A DNA stretch of 7,261 nucleotides from Flavobacteriales bacterium (GTDB taxonomy: Bacteria > Bacteroidota > Bacteroidia > Flavobacteriales_E > Vicingaceae), in the NCBI GenBank assembly GCA_002402165.1, contig NVVI01000011.1:48067-55327 (forward strand), read 5' to 3'. The notes under the pieces are model-generated. The model did no database searches, was not told the origin of the DNA, and saw only the letters and a program-made list of their open reading frames with translations. Every line of letters starts with the position of its first letter. Position 1 is the first letter of the stretch. A program made the translations under genes and the position numbers. Below are positions 1 through 6,457 of this stretch, in pieces.

Positions 1-849
1 GATTTTTATACAAAAGGAGAGTATGGAGATCCTGGACTACAGCCTTTCGACATGAAAAAAGCAATTGATGAAGATGCTGATTATGTAGTGTTTAATGGAA
101 AAGTTGGAGCTTTAACTGGAGATAATGCTTTAACGGCAAAAGTTGGAGAGACTATTCGATTATATGTTGGTAATGGCGGTCCAAACTTAGTATCTTCTTT
201 CCATGTAATTGGAGAAATTTTTGACAAAGTAAATATAGAAGGAGGAACAGCTATTAATGAAAATGTACAAACTACATTGATTCCTGCTGGAGGTGCAGCA
301 ATAGTTGAATTTAAAGTTGATGTTCCTGGAACATTAATTATTGTAGATCACTCTATTTTTAGAGCATTTAATAAAGGTGCTTTAGCTATGATTAAAGTTG
401 AGGGTGAAGAAAATAAAAGAATTTACTCTGGCAAACAAATAGAAGGTATTTATAATCCAGAAGGTGGTAAGATTGTTGGAACTGCTGACGCTCCACCTAC
501 ACCAAAAGCTTCGTCTAAAGCAGAAAGAATTGAGTTAGGAAAACAATTGTATGCACAAACATGTTTTGCTTGTCATCAAGGAGAAGGACAGGGTATAGCA
601 GGAGCCTTCCCTCCTTTAGCTAATTCTGATTATCTAAATGAAGACATTAAGAGAACTATAGACATTGTTTTACATGGTAAAACAGGAGAAATTACTGTAA
701 ATGGAGAAAAATATAACAGTGTAATGACATCACAATCATTAACTGATGAAGAAGTTGCAAATGTTTTAACTTACATTTATAACTCATGGGGAAATAACGG
801 AGCAGAAGTTACTCCGAAAATGGTGTTAGAAGTCAAAAGCGGGCATTAA
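1..849 (+). CDS. nirK: Copper nitrite reductase with C-terminal cytochrome c domain (5' partial)
   Basis: NirK reduces nitrite to nitric oxide in the periplasm during denitrification. The frame is open from base 1, so the gene starts upstream; 282 residues remain. Residues 1-130 are the second cupredoxin domain, with the NirK hallmarks [29 protein letters not shown] and [10 protein letters not shown]68 matches the catalytic second-sphere His (His255 in Alcaligenes numbering) and H117 matches the type 2 copper ligand His306; their spacing (49) is close to the family's 51. The type 1 copper site would be in the missing half. After a Pro/Ala/Ser linker (about 160-175) comes a class I cytochrome c domain: heme motif CFACH at 188-192 and probable axial Met242 in NSVMTS. 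NirK proteins with a fused C-terminal cytochrome are known; the heme should pass electrons to the type 1 copper. The stop codon overlaps the nirV start by one base (TAATG), suggesting coupled translation. An internal ATG at 52 is not the real start, because conserved sequence continues upstream of it. Confidence 0.95.
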   Translation, partial: DFYTKGEYGDPGLQPFDMKKAIDEDADYVVFNGKVGALTGDNALTAKVGETIRLYVGNGGPNLVSSFHVIGEIFDKVNIEGGTAINENVQTTLIPAGGAAIVEFKVDVPGTLIIVDHSIFRAFNKGALAMIKVEGEENKRIYSGKQIEGIYNPEGGKIVGTADAPPTPKASSKAERIELGKQLYAQTCFACHQGEGQGIAGAFPPLANSDYLNEDIKRTIDIVLHGKTGEITVNGEKYNSVMTSQSLTDEEVANVLTYIYNSWGNNGAEVTPKMVLEVKSGH

Positions 850-1625
850 TGACTAAAATAGGTTTTTGCTTTTGGATTGTCTTTGGCTTTCTTCATTTTA
901 ATGGAATAAGCCAAAATAACTCAGAAATGAAGTTGATTAAAAGGGGAGCATTTGTTCCCCTTTATGGTTCTGACAGTAATGGCGTATTTGTAAAAGATTT
1001 TTTATTAGATGTTTATCCTGTAACTAACCAACAATACTTAGATTTTGTAAAAAAATACCCTAAATGGAAAAAATCGAAAGTGTTACGTCTTTTTGCAGAT
1101 GAGAATTACTTAAATAAGTGGCAAAATGACACCACTTTAGGAGAAGAGGTAAACTCAGAATCTGCTGCAACAACCATTAGTTGGTATGCAGCTAAGAATT
1201 ACTGTTCTTGCCAAGGAAAACGGTTGCCAAGTATGGATGAATGGGAATATGCTGCAACGGCAAGTGAAACAAAAAAAAATGCACAAACCGATAGTATTTT
1301 TAATCAAAAAATTATCGAAGGTTATGAAATCCCTAAGACATACAGAAATAAAATTGGTAGTACGTTTAAAAATTATTGGGGCATCTGGGATATGCATGGT
1401 TTAGTTTGGGAATGGACCAGCGATTTTAATTCAGTATTAATTTCTGGAGAATCTCGACAAGATGTAGATACAGAAAGAAATTTATTTTGTGGAAGTGCAG
1501 CAATAAATGCCTCTAATTTAATGGATTACGCAGCTTTTATGCGTTACGCTTTTAGAGGTAGTATCAAAGCAAATTATGGAATACAAACCTTGGGGTTTAG
1601 ATGTGCTAAAACAATTAAAAAATGA
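849..1625 (+). CDS. nirV: NirV-like protein, FGE/SUMF1 fold, nitrite reductase accessory
   Basis: This 258-residue protein belongs to the formylglycine-generating-enzyme/SUMF1 fold. Family blocks visible in order are YPVTNQQYLDFV (56-67), SWYAAKNYC...GKRLPSMDEWEYAA (111-136), YWGIWDMHGLVWEWTSDF (176-193) and a final FRGS...TLGFRCA (235-253). Residues 1-21 form a probable Sec signal peptide, placing it in the periplasm with NirK. The cysteine pair that true FGEs use near SYCYRYR is absent (the region reads DYAAFMRYAFRGS), so sulfatase activation is unlikely. A gene of this family, called nirV, lies directly downstream of nirK in several denitrifiers, and that context decides the name. Its biochemical role is not established; maturation of NirK is a guess. 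The start overlaps the nirK stop by one base and the stop overlaps the next start by four (ATGA), so the three genes form one transcription unit. Confidence 0.85.
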   Translation: MTKIGFCFWIVFGFLHFNGISQNNSEMKLIKRGAFVPLYGSDSNGVFVKDFLLDVYPVTNQQYLDFVKKYPKWKKSKVLRLFADENYLNKWQNDTTLGEEVNSESAATTISWYAAKNYCSCQGKRLPSMDEWEYAATASETKKNAQTDSIFNQKIIEGYEIPKTYRNKIGSTFKNYWGIWDMHGLVWEWTSDFNSVLISGESRQDVDTERNLFCGSAAINASNLMDYAAFMRYAFRGSIKANYGIQTLGFRCAKTIKK

Positions 1626-2317
1626 AAAAATTAATTATTGGATTATTCCTTTCTATCTCTTTCCTATCTCCTTCTTGTAACAATGATAAAACAGTAGATG
1701 AAAACGAAATTACTTATCGCTGTCCTATGAAATGTGAAGGAGAAAAAACATACGCAAATTCAGAAAATTGCCCCGTATGTAAAATGAACTTAACTCCGAT
1801 TGATGATTACCTTAAAACAGAAGATGGAGGTATATTACCAGAATCAATTTTTAACCTTACTTCTAAATGGAATACGCAAAACAATAAAACTATTGAGCTA
1901 AAAGAGTTAAAAGGCGATGTTTTGGTAATGGTTATGATTTACACAACCTGCAAAGCTGCTTGTCCAAGATTAGTAGCAGATATGAGAAGTATACATGAAA
2001 AAGTAAATAACGATAAAGTAAAATATGTTTTAGTAAGCATCGATCCAGAAACAGATACCCCCGAACGCTTAAAGGAATTTGCAATAGAAAATCAAATGGA
2101 CAATGACCAATGGATTTTCATACAAGGAACAGTAGATGATGTGCGAGAGTTCTCTAATGTTTTGGCCGTTAAATACAAGCAAATATCTCCTATGGATTTT
2201 TCTCATTCTAACATTATTAGTGTTTTTGATGAAGATGGCGTTTTACATCATCAACAAGAAGGTTTGGGTGTTGATAATAAAGAAACTGTTTCAAAGATTA
2301 TTGAATTGATAAAGTAA
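1622..2317 (+). CDS. SCO1/SenC-family copper chaperone lipoprotein with N-terminal heavy-metal-binding domain
   Basis: This 231-residue exported protein probably delivers copper. Residues 1-18 are a lipoprotein signal with lipobox LSPSC, so Cys19 should be lipidated and membrane-anchored. Residues 32-62 form a small heavy-metal-binding module (YRCPMKC...ENCPVCKMNLTP; C34, C38, C50, C53) of the kind found in copper efflux and Sco-like proteins. Residues 78-231 are the SCO1/SenC thioredoxin-like domain: the copper motif CKAAC (C110, C114), SIDPETDTP (139-147), and the conserved distal copper ligand His195 in DFSHSN. Sco proteins deliver copper to cytochrome oxidase CuA, and related ones serve nitrous oxide or nitrite reductases. 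Being the last gene after nirK-nirV, with a four-base overlap, it probably supplies copper to NirK; this is inference from context. The protein looks complete. Confidence 0.9.
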   Translation: MKKLIIGLFLSISFLSPSCNNDKTVDENEITYRCPMKCEGEKTYANSENCPVCKMNLTPIDDYLKTEDGGILPESIFNLTSKWNTQNNKTIELKELKGDVLVMVMIYTTCKAACPRLVADMRSIHEKVNNDKVKYVLVSIDPETDTPERLKEFAIENQMDNDQWIFIQGTVDDVREFSNVLAVKYKQISPMDFSHSNIISVFDEDGVLHHQQEGLGVDNKETVSKIIELIK

Positions 2318-2327
2318 AACTATTTAC

Positions 2328-2350
2328 AACAATATGCTATGCATATTGTT
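2328..2350 (+). terminator. Stem-loop after the nir operon (possible terminator)
   Basis: AACAATATGC and GCATATTGTT form a perfect 10-bp stem with a 3-base TAT loop, starting 11 bases after the sco stop. No T-run follows (the next bases are AGACCCTACTT), so a classical intrinsic terminator is uncertain. It may instead protect the mRNA 3' end or be a protein-binding palindrome. Confidence 0.35.
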
Positions 2351-2470
2351 AGACCCTACTTGACTTTCCCCTAAAAAAACACTAACTTCGTTTAACACTT
2401 TAGTGTAAAGAACATTGAAACATTCCTGACACGGTCGTTGCCATTCATTAGAAAAAAAATAAAAAACCCA

Positions 2471-2497
2471 CCACATGTTCAAGCACATTTGGTTTTT
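2471..2497 (+). terminator. Stem-loop followed by T-run, candidate terminator
   Basis: CCACATGT (2471-2478) pairs with ACATTTGG (2485-2492) with one mismatch around a 6-base loop, and TTTTT follows directly. A-runs lie upstream of it, so it could also work on the minus strand. A competing 9-bp stem, TTGGTTTTT/AAAAACCAA (2489-2497 with 2507-2515), overlaps its 3' arm, so the two structures exclude each other. It lies where a terminator for the upstream operon would be expected. Confidence 0.3.
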
Positions 2498-2594
2498 GCC
2501 AACGCTAAAAACCAACGCATAAAAAACCAAAAGAGCTAAAATCTCCCCACCACCCCCAACATCATAATGATTTTAATACTCATTGAGTGAGATG

Positions 2595-2623
2595 TTGAAA
2601 AGTAATTATTACTTTAGCATTTG
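2595..2623 (+). promoter_or_regulatory. Candidate promoter of the restriction-modification operon
   Basis: Bacteroidota promoters use a TTG at -33 and TAnnTTTG at -7. Here TTG (2595-2597) is followed after 17 bases by TAGCATTTG (2615-2623), which fits apart from one extra base. An alternative -7 element is TACTTTAG (2610-2617), with TTG at 2583-2585 a rather long 24 bases upstream. Either predicts a very short leader before the regulator ATG at 2642. Confidence 0.35.
2599..2615. promoter_or_regulatory. Perfect palindrome, likely operator of the HTH regulator
   Basis: AAAGTAAT and ATTACTTT are perfect inverted arms around a single central T, 27 bases before the regulator ATG and overlapping the candidate promoter. 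Cro/CI-type controller proteins of restriction-modification operons bind such sites as dimers to set the timing and level of expression. That this is its site is inferred from position only. Confidence 0.45.
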
Positions 2624-2641
2624 AAAGAAACAACTTTGAAA

Positions 2642-2839
2642 ATGAATAGAATTAAAGAAGTTTTAGAAAGTAAAGGAATAAAACAAATTTGGCTAGCAGA
2701 GAAGCTAGGAAAGAGCTACAATATGCTCAATTCTTATGCTAAAAACAGAAGACAGCCAAGTTTAGAAGACTTATACAAAATTGCAGAAATATTGGATGTG
2801 GAAGTCAAAGATTTATTAATAGAAAGAAATAGCAAATGA
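2642..2839 (+). CDS. Small Cro/CI (XRE) family HTH regulator, probable controller of the RM operon
   Basis: This 65-residue protein is essentially one lambda-repressor-like helix-turn-helix domain. Helices 2 and 3 are seen in QIWLAEKLGKSYNMLNSYAKNRRQPS (about 15-40), followed by LEDLYKIAEILDVEVKDLL (41-59), the usual last helices. There is no effector or oligomerisation domain beyond the HTH. I chose ATG 2642 because the family domain begins at MNRIKEVLESKGIKQ; the frame can be extended to a TTG at 2621, but that would add only MKETTLK and would overlap the promoter-like sequence. Its stop overlaps the methyltransferase start by four bases (ATGA), so it is co-translated with the RM genes. Small XRE proteins in this position resemble the C (controller) proteins of RM systems, delaying nuclease expression after entry into a new host. 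The palindrome just upstream is a natural target for autoregulation. Confidence 0.88.
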   Translation: MNRIKEVLESKGIKQIWLAEKLGKSYNMLNSYAKNRRQPSLEDLYKIAEILDVEVKDLLIERNSK

Positions 2840-4965
2840 ACTTATCAGAAATACTAAAAGATTCTAATTACAAGCTCACTCAATTTACACCTGAGCAAAT
2901 TGAAACGTTTGAAAAAACAATCTTTCAAAAAGAAGTAAGAGGAAAAGAAGTGCCTTTTATTAACTGTTTGGTTCGTAGAAAAGACATCCAATTAAAACCA
3001 GAAGAAGCGGTAAGACAACTCTATTTAATGGTTTTGAATGAGCAATATGGTTATCCATACGAAAGAATGGAAATTGAATATGCAGTGAGTTTCGGACGAG
3101 AAAAAAAACGTGCCGACATTGTTATTTTCGACAAGAAAGATACTCGTTCTATCTACATAATGGTAGAACTCAAAAAACCAAAACTTAAAGACGGAAAAGA
3201 ACAATTAAAATCATATTGCAATGCTACTGGTGCACCAATTGGGGTTTGGAGCAATGGCGATTCTATTTCTTTTTACCACAGAAAAGACCCTAACTATTTT
3301 GAAGATTTATCGGCAATTCCGAAAGCGACAGAAAAACTATCGGACATATTAACCGAACGTTGGACGATTGATGATTTAGTTAAAAAAGACAAACTCGTTA
3401 CCGAGAAAAAATCATTGAAAGATTTGATTTTGGAAATGGAAGATGAAGTGCTAGCAAACGCAGGAGTTGATGTTTTTGAAGAATTGTTTAAACTCATCTT
3501 CACCAAACTGTATGACGAAATGGAAAGTGGTAGAAATAAAACTCGTCACTTAGAATTTAGAAATTACGGAGACACAGAAACTGAACTTAAAGATAAAATT
3601 CAAAACGTTTTTGATAATGCTCGTAAAAAATGGGAAGGCGTTTTTACAGAAGATGCTAAAATAATGCTTACCCCTTCTCACCTCTCTGTTTGTGTTTCTT
3701 CTTTGCAAGATGTAAAGCTGTTTAACTCTAACTTAGATGTAGTTGATGAAGCTTTTGAATATTTGATAGGCAAAAGTAGCAAAGGCGAAAAAGGCCAATA
3801 TTTTACACCAAGATATGTAATTGATATGTGTGTAAAAATGATGAATCCACAAAAGGAAGAAACCGTTATTGATACTGCTGCTGGTAGTTGTGGTTTCCCT
3901 GTGCATTCTATCTTTCACGTTTGGGAACAAATTTTAAAAGAAAAAGGAATACCCAAAAGCCATTTATTTACCGCAGAAGAGAAACCAACTGAGTGTACCG
4001 ATTATGTGCAAAACAAAGTTTTTGCCATTGATTTTGACGAAAAAGCGGTGCGTGTAGCTCGTACATTAAACCTAATTGCAGGAGATGGACAAACCAATGT
4101 TTTGCATTTAAACACATTGGACTATGAGCGTTGGGATGAAAAAACAGAAGATGAAACTTGGCAAGACACTTATTATGAAGGTTGGAAAAAGTTACGAAAA
4201 CTAAGAGAAACCAAAAATAACAACCGAGATTTTCTGTTTGATGTATTGATGGCAAACCCACCGTTTGCAGGAGATATTAAAGAAAGTAGAATACTTGCCA
4301 AATACGAATTAGGTAAAAAGCCTAACGGAAAATATCAAACCAAAGTGGGTAGAGATATTTTGTTTATTGAGCGGAATTTAGACTTTTTAAAACCAGGCGG
4401 ACGAATGGCTGTTGTTTTGCCACAAGGAAGATTTAACAATAGCTCTGATAAAAACATACGTGATTATATTGCTGAAAAATGCAGAATATTAGGCGTTGTA
4501 GGTTTGCACGGTAATGTTTTTAAACCACATACAGGAACAAAAACATCTGTACTTTTTGTGCAAAAATGGGATGATGAACTCTGTCCTAAAAAAGAGGATT
4601 ACCCAATCTTTTTTGCAACAATGCAAGAGCCAAGTAAAGACAACAGTGGAGATAAAATATTTGTAAAGAAAAAAGACTTTTTACACACCCCTAACCCCTC
4701 TCAAGAGGGGAATTCCCTCCTTGAGGAGGGCAAGGGAGGTGTTGTTGCCGAACCAATAGACCACTACCAAGCTACTACACAAGATTTAGACGAATATTTA
4801 TTAGACTCGCACGGACATTTAATAGTAAAACACGACCTTTTTAATCACGATAATATAACCCAAGATGGTATTGCAGAAGCTTTTATTGAATTTGCCAAAA
4901 AAGAAAAACTTTCATTTGCCTCCCCCTTTGAAGGGGGCAAGGGGGATGTTGTGGGAAAGCTCTAA
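2836..4965 (+). CDS. hsdM: Fused restriction nuclease-N6-adenine DNA methyltransferase (HsdR-N domain + HsdM), BcgI-like
   Basis: This 709-residue protein joins two activities. Residues about 20-150 resemble the HsdR N-terminal nuclease domain (HSDR_N_2): EIEYAV (79-84), RADIVIFD (92-99) and VELKKP (110-115) give a PD-(D/E)xK site with D94, E111 and K113. Residues 165-300 are mostly helical, like the HsdM N-terminal region. The methyltransferase follows: GQYFTPR (320-326), SAM motif VIDTAAGSCGF (344-354), AIDFDEKAV (397-405), and catalytic NPPF (474-477), typical of adenine-N6 enzymes. It should modify and, with its own nuclease domain, perhaps cut DNA chosen by the HsdS partner. No translocase subunit is visible, so type IIB/IIG (BcgI A-subunit-like) fits better than type I, although an hsdR outside the window cannot be excluded. 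Residues 617-638 are encoded by an inverted pair of palindromic repeats, and residues 696-706 by a third copy. The C-terminus is therefore probably altered from the ancestral one. Confidence 0.88.
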   Translation: MNLSEILKDSNYKLTQFTPEQIETFEKTIFQKEVRGKEVPFINCLVRRKDIQLKPEEAVRQLYLMVLNEQYGYPYERMEIEYAVSFGREKKRADIVIFDKKDTRSIYIMVELKKPKLKDGKEQLKSYCNATGAPIGVWSNGDSISFYHRKDPNYFEDLSAIPKATEKLSDILTERWTIDDLVKKDKLVTEKKSLKDLILEMEDEVLANAGVDVFEELFKLIFTKLYDEMESGRNKTRHLEFRNYGDTETELKDKIQNVFDNARKKWEGVFTEDAKIMLTPSHLSVCVSSLQDVKLFNSNLDVVDEAFEYLIGKSSKGEKGQYFTPRYVIDMCVKMMNPQKEETVIDTAAGSCGFPVHSIFHVWEQILKEKGIPKSHLFTAEEKPTECTDYVQNKVFAIDFDEKAVRVARTLNLIAGDGQTNVLHLNTLDYERWDEKTEDETWQDTYYEGWKKLRKLRETKNNNRDFLFDVLMANPPFAGDIKESRILAKYELGKKPNGKYQTKVGRDILFIERNLDFLKPGGRMAVVLPQGRFNNSSDKNIRDYIAEKCRILGVVGLHGNVFKPHTGTKTSVLFVQKWDDELCPKKEDYPIFFATMQEPSKDNSGDKIFVKKKDFLHTPNPSQEGNSLLEEGKGGVVAEPIDHYQATTQDLDEYLLDSHGHLIVKHDLFNHDNITQDGIAEAFIEFAKKEKLSFASPFEGGKGDVVGKL
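4684..4710 (-). repeat. Palindromic repeat copy 1 (inside hsdM)
   Basis: On the plus strand it reads CACACCCC, TAA, then the near-palindrome CCCCTCT-CA-AGAGGGG; in unit orientation (minus strand) this is palindrome, spacer, GGGGTGTG tail. It is translated in frame as HTPNPSQEGN. Positions 4683-4713 are identical to 6829-6859 (31 bases), so the two copies are recent or are kept alike. Confidence 0.85.
4715..4744 (+). repeat. Palindromic repeat copy 2 (inside hsdM, inverted to copy 1)
   Basis: Palindrome CCCTCCT-TG-AGGAGGG, spacer CAA, tail GGGAGGTGTTG. With copy 1 it makes a roughly 60-bp inverted repeat centred on the shared AATT (4711-4714), palindromes inward and tails outward. It is translated in frame as part of SLLEEGKGGVV. 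The arms differ from copy 1 but stay fully self-complementary. Confidence 0.82.
4922..4951 (+). repeat. Palindromic repeat copy 3 (hsdM/hsdS junction)
   Basis: Palindrome CCCCCTT-TG-AAGGGGG, spacer CAA, tail GGGGGATGTTG. It encodes residues SPFEGGKGDVV near the HsdM C-terminus, ends 14 bases before the hsdM stop codon finishes, and lies 43 bases before the annotated hsdS TTG. The C-run can pair with either of two G-runs, so alternative hairpins are possible in the mRNA. Confidence 0.82.
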
Positions 4966-4994
4966 GCCCTTTTAACCAAACTCGATACAAAGAG

Positions 4995-6431
4995 TTGTTG
5001 AAAGGGCTGGAAATTAGCATTTTAAATTTATCGGAAGTAAAAGATAATAATGAAACCCAAAGAATAGATAGTGAATATTTTAAAGAAGAATATTTAGATA
5101 AAATTAGAGAATTAAAATCTACTAAACACCAACAGTTATTTGAATTAAGTTCAATAAAAGGGGGAAAGAGGCTGCCTCTAGGTGAAGAGTTTTCGCTGGA
5201 GGGAATCCCATATATTAGAGCACAAGATGTTAAAAATAATTTTATTGGATTTGAAAACTCACCAAGAATATCTGAAAAATTACATTTGAAATTAATAAAT
5301 TATCAAACAAAAAGAAATGATGTTTTAATTACTAATGTAGGGAACTCTATTGGCGACACAGGTATTGTGAAATTTAATATAGAGAAATGTAATTTGACAG
5401 AAAATGCTGTTAAAATAATATCAAAAAAAATAAACCCTGATTACTTATTTAGTTTTTTTCAATCAAAATTTGGTAAATTTCAGATTGAACGTGAAACTGT
5501 AGGCACTGCTCAACCAAAACTTGCTATTGAACGTATTCGAAAGTTTATAATTCCTACAGTCAATAATAAATTTCAAGACAAAATTTCAAGTATAATTAAA
5601 AAATCTTATCTAAATAAGAACCAAGCCAAACAAAGCTACAACCAAGCCGAAACCCTACTATTACAAGAAATAGGTTTACAAGATTTTACACCAAGCAAAG
5701 AACCTGTAAATATTAAAAGTTTTGCAGATAGCTTTGCTGCAAGTGGTAGGTTGGATGCAGAGTATTATCAAAAGAAATATGAGGATGTTGTAAATACAGT
5801 TAAAAACAAACCTTTTGATGTACTTTCTAATTTGGTAGAAATAAAGAAGTCCATAGAACCTGGTTCTAAAAACTATGTAGAAGAAGGTTTACCGTTTATG
5901 CGTGTAGCTGATTTATCAAAAAATGGCTTGTCAGAACCTCAAAAATACATTTCATCACATTTCGTAAAAGAAAATCAAAATAAGGTAAATGATTTAAAGC
6001 CTAAAAAGGGTACAATTCTATTTTCAAAAGACGGCAGTGTAGGTATTGCATATCATTTAAGACAAGATTATAATGGAATAACATCAGGTGCAATTTTGCA
6101 TTTAAACGTAAAAGACGAAAGCAGCGTAATTCCAGAATATTTAACCCTTGCTTTAAATTCTAAAATTGTGCAGATGCAAGCAGAAAGAGACGCAGGTGGT
6201 TCAATAATTTTGCATTGGCGTTCAAGTGAAATAGAAAATGTAGTTGTACCAATCATAGATTACAAAAAACAACAACAAATAGCCGAACTCATCGAGCAAA
6301 GTTTCACCCTCAAAAAACAAAGTGCGCATTTATTAGAAGTTGCCAAACGTGCGGTAGAAATTGCTATTGAAGAAGATGAAAAAGTGGCTTTAGTGTTTAT
6401 TAAAAAAGAGACCGAAAGCCTCCCCTCTTGA
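4995..6431 (+). CDS. hsdS: Type I-like restriction-modification specificity subunit HsdS
   Basis: HsdS chooses the DNA target for the methyltransferase/nuclease partner. The 478 residues show the usual two-fold layout: target recognition domain 1 at about 45-195 (IPYIRAQDV, RNDVLITNVGNSIGDTG), a helical spacer (196-225, ending ETLLLQEIGL), domain 2 at about 272-425 (LPFMRVADLS, KGTILFSKDGSVGIAY, SSEIENVVVPI) and a final helix (426-460, QQQIAELIEQSF). The half repeats are marked by matching motifs RIDSEYF (23-29) and RLDAEYY (252-258). Two recognition domains imply a bipartite target. The only start is a TTG (4995 or 4998); there is no ATG or GTG in the open frame upstream. However, that frame stays open back to 4932 and reads KALSPFNQTRYKEL, which looks like native HsdS N-terminus, so the start is doubtful. 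The last residues (SLPS) and the TGA stop lie in repeat copy 4. It probably shares one transcript with hsdM. Confidence 0.88.
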   Translation: MLKGLEISILNLSEVKDNNETQRIDSEYFKEEYLDKIRELKSTKHQQLFELSSIKGGKRLPLGEEFSLEGIPYIRAQDVKNNFIGFENSPRISEKLHLKLINYQTKRNDVLITNVGNSIGDTGIVKFNIEKCNLTENAVKIISKKINPDYLFSFFQSKFGKFQIERETVGTAQPKLAIERIRKFIIPTVNNKFQDKISSIIKKSYLNKNQAKQSYNQAETLLLQEIGLQDFTPSKEPVNIKSFADSFAASGRLDAEYYQKKYEDVVNTVKNKPFDVLSNLVEIKKSIEPGSKNYVEEGLPFMRVADLSKNGLSEPQKYISSHFVKENQNKVNDLKPKKGTILFSKDGSVGIAYHLRQDYNGITSGAILHLNVKDESSVIPEYLTLALNSKIVQMQAERDAGGSIILHWRSSEIENVVVPIIDYKKQQQIAELIEQSFTLKKQSAHLLEVAKRAVEIAIEEDEKVALVFIKKETESLPS

Positions 6432-6450
6432 GAGGGGATAAAGGGGTGTG
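6422..6450 (+). repeat. Palindromic repeat copy 4 (hsdS end, left of DUF559 gene)
   Basis: Palindrome CCCCTCT-TG-AGAGGGG, spacer ATAAA, tail GGGGTGTG. The central TGA supplies the hsdS stop codon. Its palindrome and tail match the reverse complement of copy 5 base for base (16/16 and 8/8); only the spacer differs (ATAAA versus TTA). It lies 7 bases before the DUF559 ATG, tail inward. Confidence 0.85.
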
Positions 6451-6457
6451 TAAAAAA

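Larger units (their letters stand above)
2318..2598. other. Intergenic region between the nir and restriction-modification operons
   Basis: No open frame here looks like a gene. The only sizeable one, on the minus strand (2324-2530), has low-complexity content and no recognisable domain. The stretch holds an AT-rich perfect stem-loop just after the sco stop, a second stem-loop with a T-run on the plus side and A-runs before it, and an unexplained segment at about 2365-2530 with A-rich runs. The reverse complement of that segment resembles intergenic sequence I associate with Bacteroidota genomes, but I cannot verify that here. No tRNA or riboswitch was recognised. Confidence 0.5.

Noticed and set aside
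1155..1397. Minus-strand open frame of 80 codons inside nirV
   Set aside because: Shadow of nirV; the plus-strand frame has clear SUMF1 family motifs and the minus frame has none.
849..1625. True formylglycine-generating (sulfatase-activating) enzyme
   Set aside because: The catalytic cysteine region of FGE is replaced by DYAAFMRYAFRGS, and no sulfatase gene is nearby; nirV fits the nirK context.
2324..2530. Minus-strand open frame of 68 codons in the intergenic region
   Set aside because: No recognisable domain, aromatic low-complexity composition, and it overlaps hairpin sequences; probably chance.
2621..2641. Longer start for the HTH regulator at TTG 2621
   Set aside because: Adds MKETTLK outside the HTH domain and overlaps the promoter-like element; the ATG at 2642 is better.
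3968..4261. Minus-strand open frame of 97 codons inside hsdM
   Set aside because: Lies opposite the methyltransferase SAM-binding core, which is strongly coding on the plus strand; no domain seen.
4922..4945. G-quadruplex or slipped-strand phase-variation tract
   Set aside because: Only two G5 runs are present on the strand, and homopolymer runs of five are short for slippage; palindromic pairing explains the pattern better.
6428..6457. Longer start for the DUF559 gene at TTG 6428
   Set aside because: It would begin inside the palindrome and overlap the hsdS stop; the extra residues are repeat-encoded and do not match the domain.
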